From Stenotrophomonas sp. Ste86 (GTDB lineage: Bacteria; Pseudomonadota; Gammaproteobacteria; Xanthomonadales; Xanthomonadaceae), in the NCBI RefSeq assembly GCF_024519465.1, contig NZ_JALJRW010000031.1, positions 1 through 39,399 on the forward strand: 39,399 nucleotides of DNA, in the 5' to 3' direction. Positions 39,351-39,399 of the stretch are shown piece by piece. The position numbers and the translations under genes were made by a program. Numbering within the stretch: the stretch's first letter is position 1; each line of letters begins with the position of its first letter. The notes under the pieces are model-generated. The model saw only the letters and a program-made list of their open reading frames with translations. It was not told the origin of the DNA and did no database searches.

Positions 39351-39399
39351 TCACCCAACTCCGGGGAAGGCCGCCCGGATCTTCAGGAAGAAGTACGCG
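39351..39399 (-). CDS. Possible 3' end of a minus-strand gene (partial)
   Basis: On the minus strand the last bases give the frame AYFFLKIRAAFPGVG and then TGA at 39351-39353. Its codons look natural for this genome, but only 15 residues are in the window, so neither identity nor reality can be settled. If it is real, the half hairpin element lies seven bases after its stop. Confidence 0.25.
   Translation of the reverse strand, partial: AYFFLKIRAAFPGVG

Overview
The window looks like a chromosomal piece of a Stenotrophomonas-type gammaproteobacterium (Xanthomonadaceae). The base composition is high in GC. The housekeeping order lexA-recA-recX-alaS-csrA-tRNA-Ser, the folP-miaA-hfq-hflX run and the pyrG-eno-ftsB-ispD-ispF-truD run are those of xanthomonads. 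The lexA gene carries the TTAG-N6-TACTA operator known from Xanthomonas and Xylella. Short palindromes that begin with GTAG, the SMAG/REP class described in Stenotrophomonas maltophilia, sit in many gaps between genes.

Layout. 1-565: tRNA-Arg(ACG), its terminator, and a composite hairpin repeat. 566-3635: a lipoprotein alpha/beta hydrolase, then a LysR regulator divergent from a pirin. 3645-6046: a small accessory cassette on the minus strand made of a damaged secreted phospholipase A2-like gene, a membrane-anchored periplasmic protein and a Fic-domain protein. 6289-8508: a TonB-dependent siderophore receptor. 8771-24493: a long minus-strand block of core genes covering iron-independent housekeeping: tRNA-Ser, csrA, alaS, recX, recA, lexA, a UbiB-family kinase, pncC, hflX, hfq, miaA, folP, two small unknowns, ftsH and rlmE. 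24559-25254: yhbY and a Mth938-like gene on the plus strand. 25533-28396: surE, pcm, a YqaA-type membrane protein and nlpD (a stress-survival operon that in other proteobacteria leads to rpoS). 28585-29124: a Smr-domain protein. 29262-35369: pyrG, a small membrane protein, eno, ftsB, ispD, ispF and truD. 35751-38043: a small secreted charged protein and parE. 38095-39399: repeats and a GNAT acetyltransferase.

How it works together. The central block joins the SOS response (lexA, recA, recX), post-transcriptional control (csrA, hfq, miaA, hflX), protein quality control (ftsH) and rRNA maturation (rlmE, yhbY). Many neighbours overlap by one or four bases at stop/start (folP-miaA, surE-pcm, yqaA-nlpD, ftsB-ispD, ispF-truD, and the accessory pair at 5370), which implies translational coupling.

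The most unusual content is not in the core genes. A composite element of two long hairpins of different arm sequence but a shared core, joined by a conserved linker and followed by a small hairpin, occurs near both ends of the window in opposite orientation, with an extra half copy at the right edge. The second point of interest is the phospholipase A2-like/membrane protein/Fic cassette, whose first gene appears to be disabled by a one-base loss in a G run and an amber codon.
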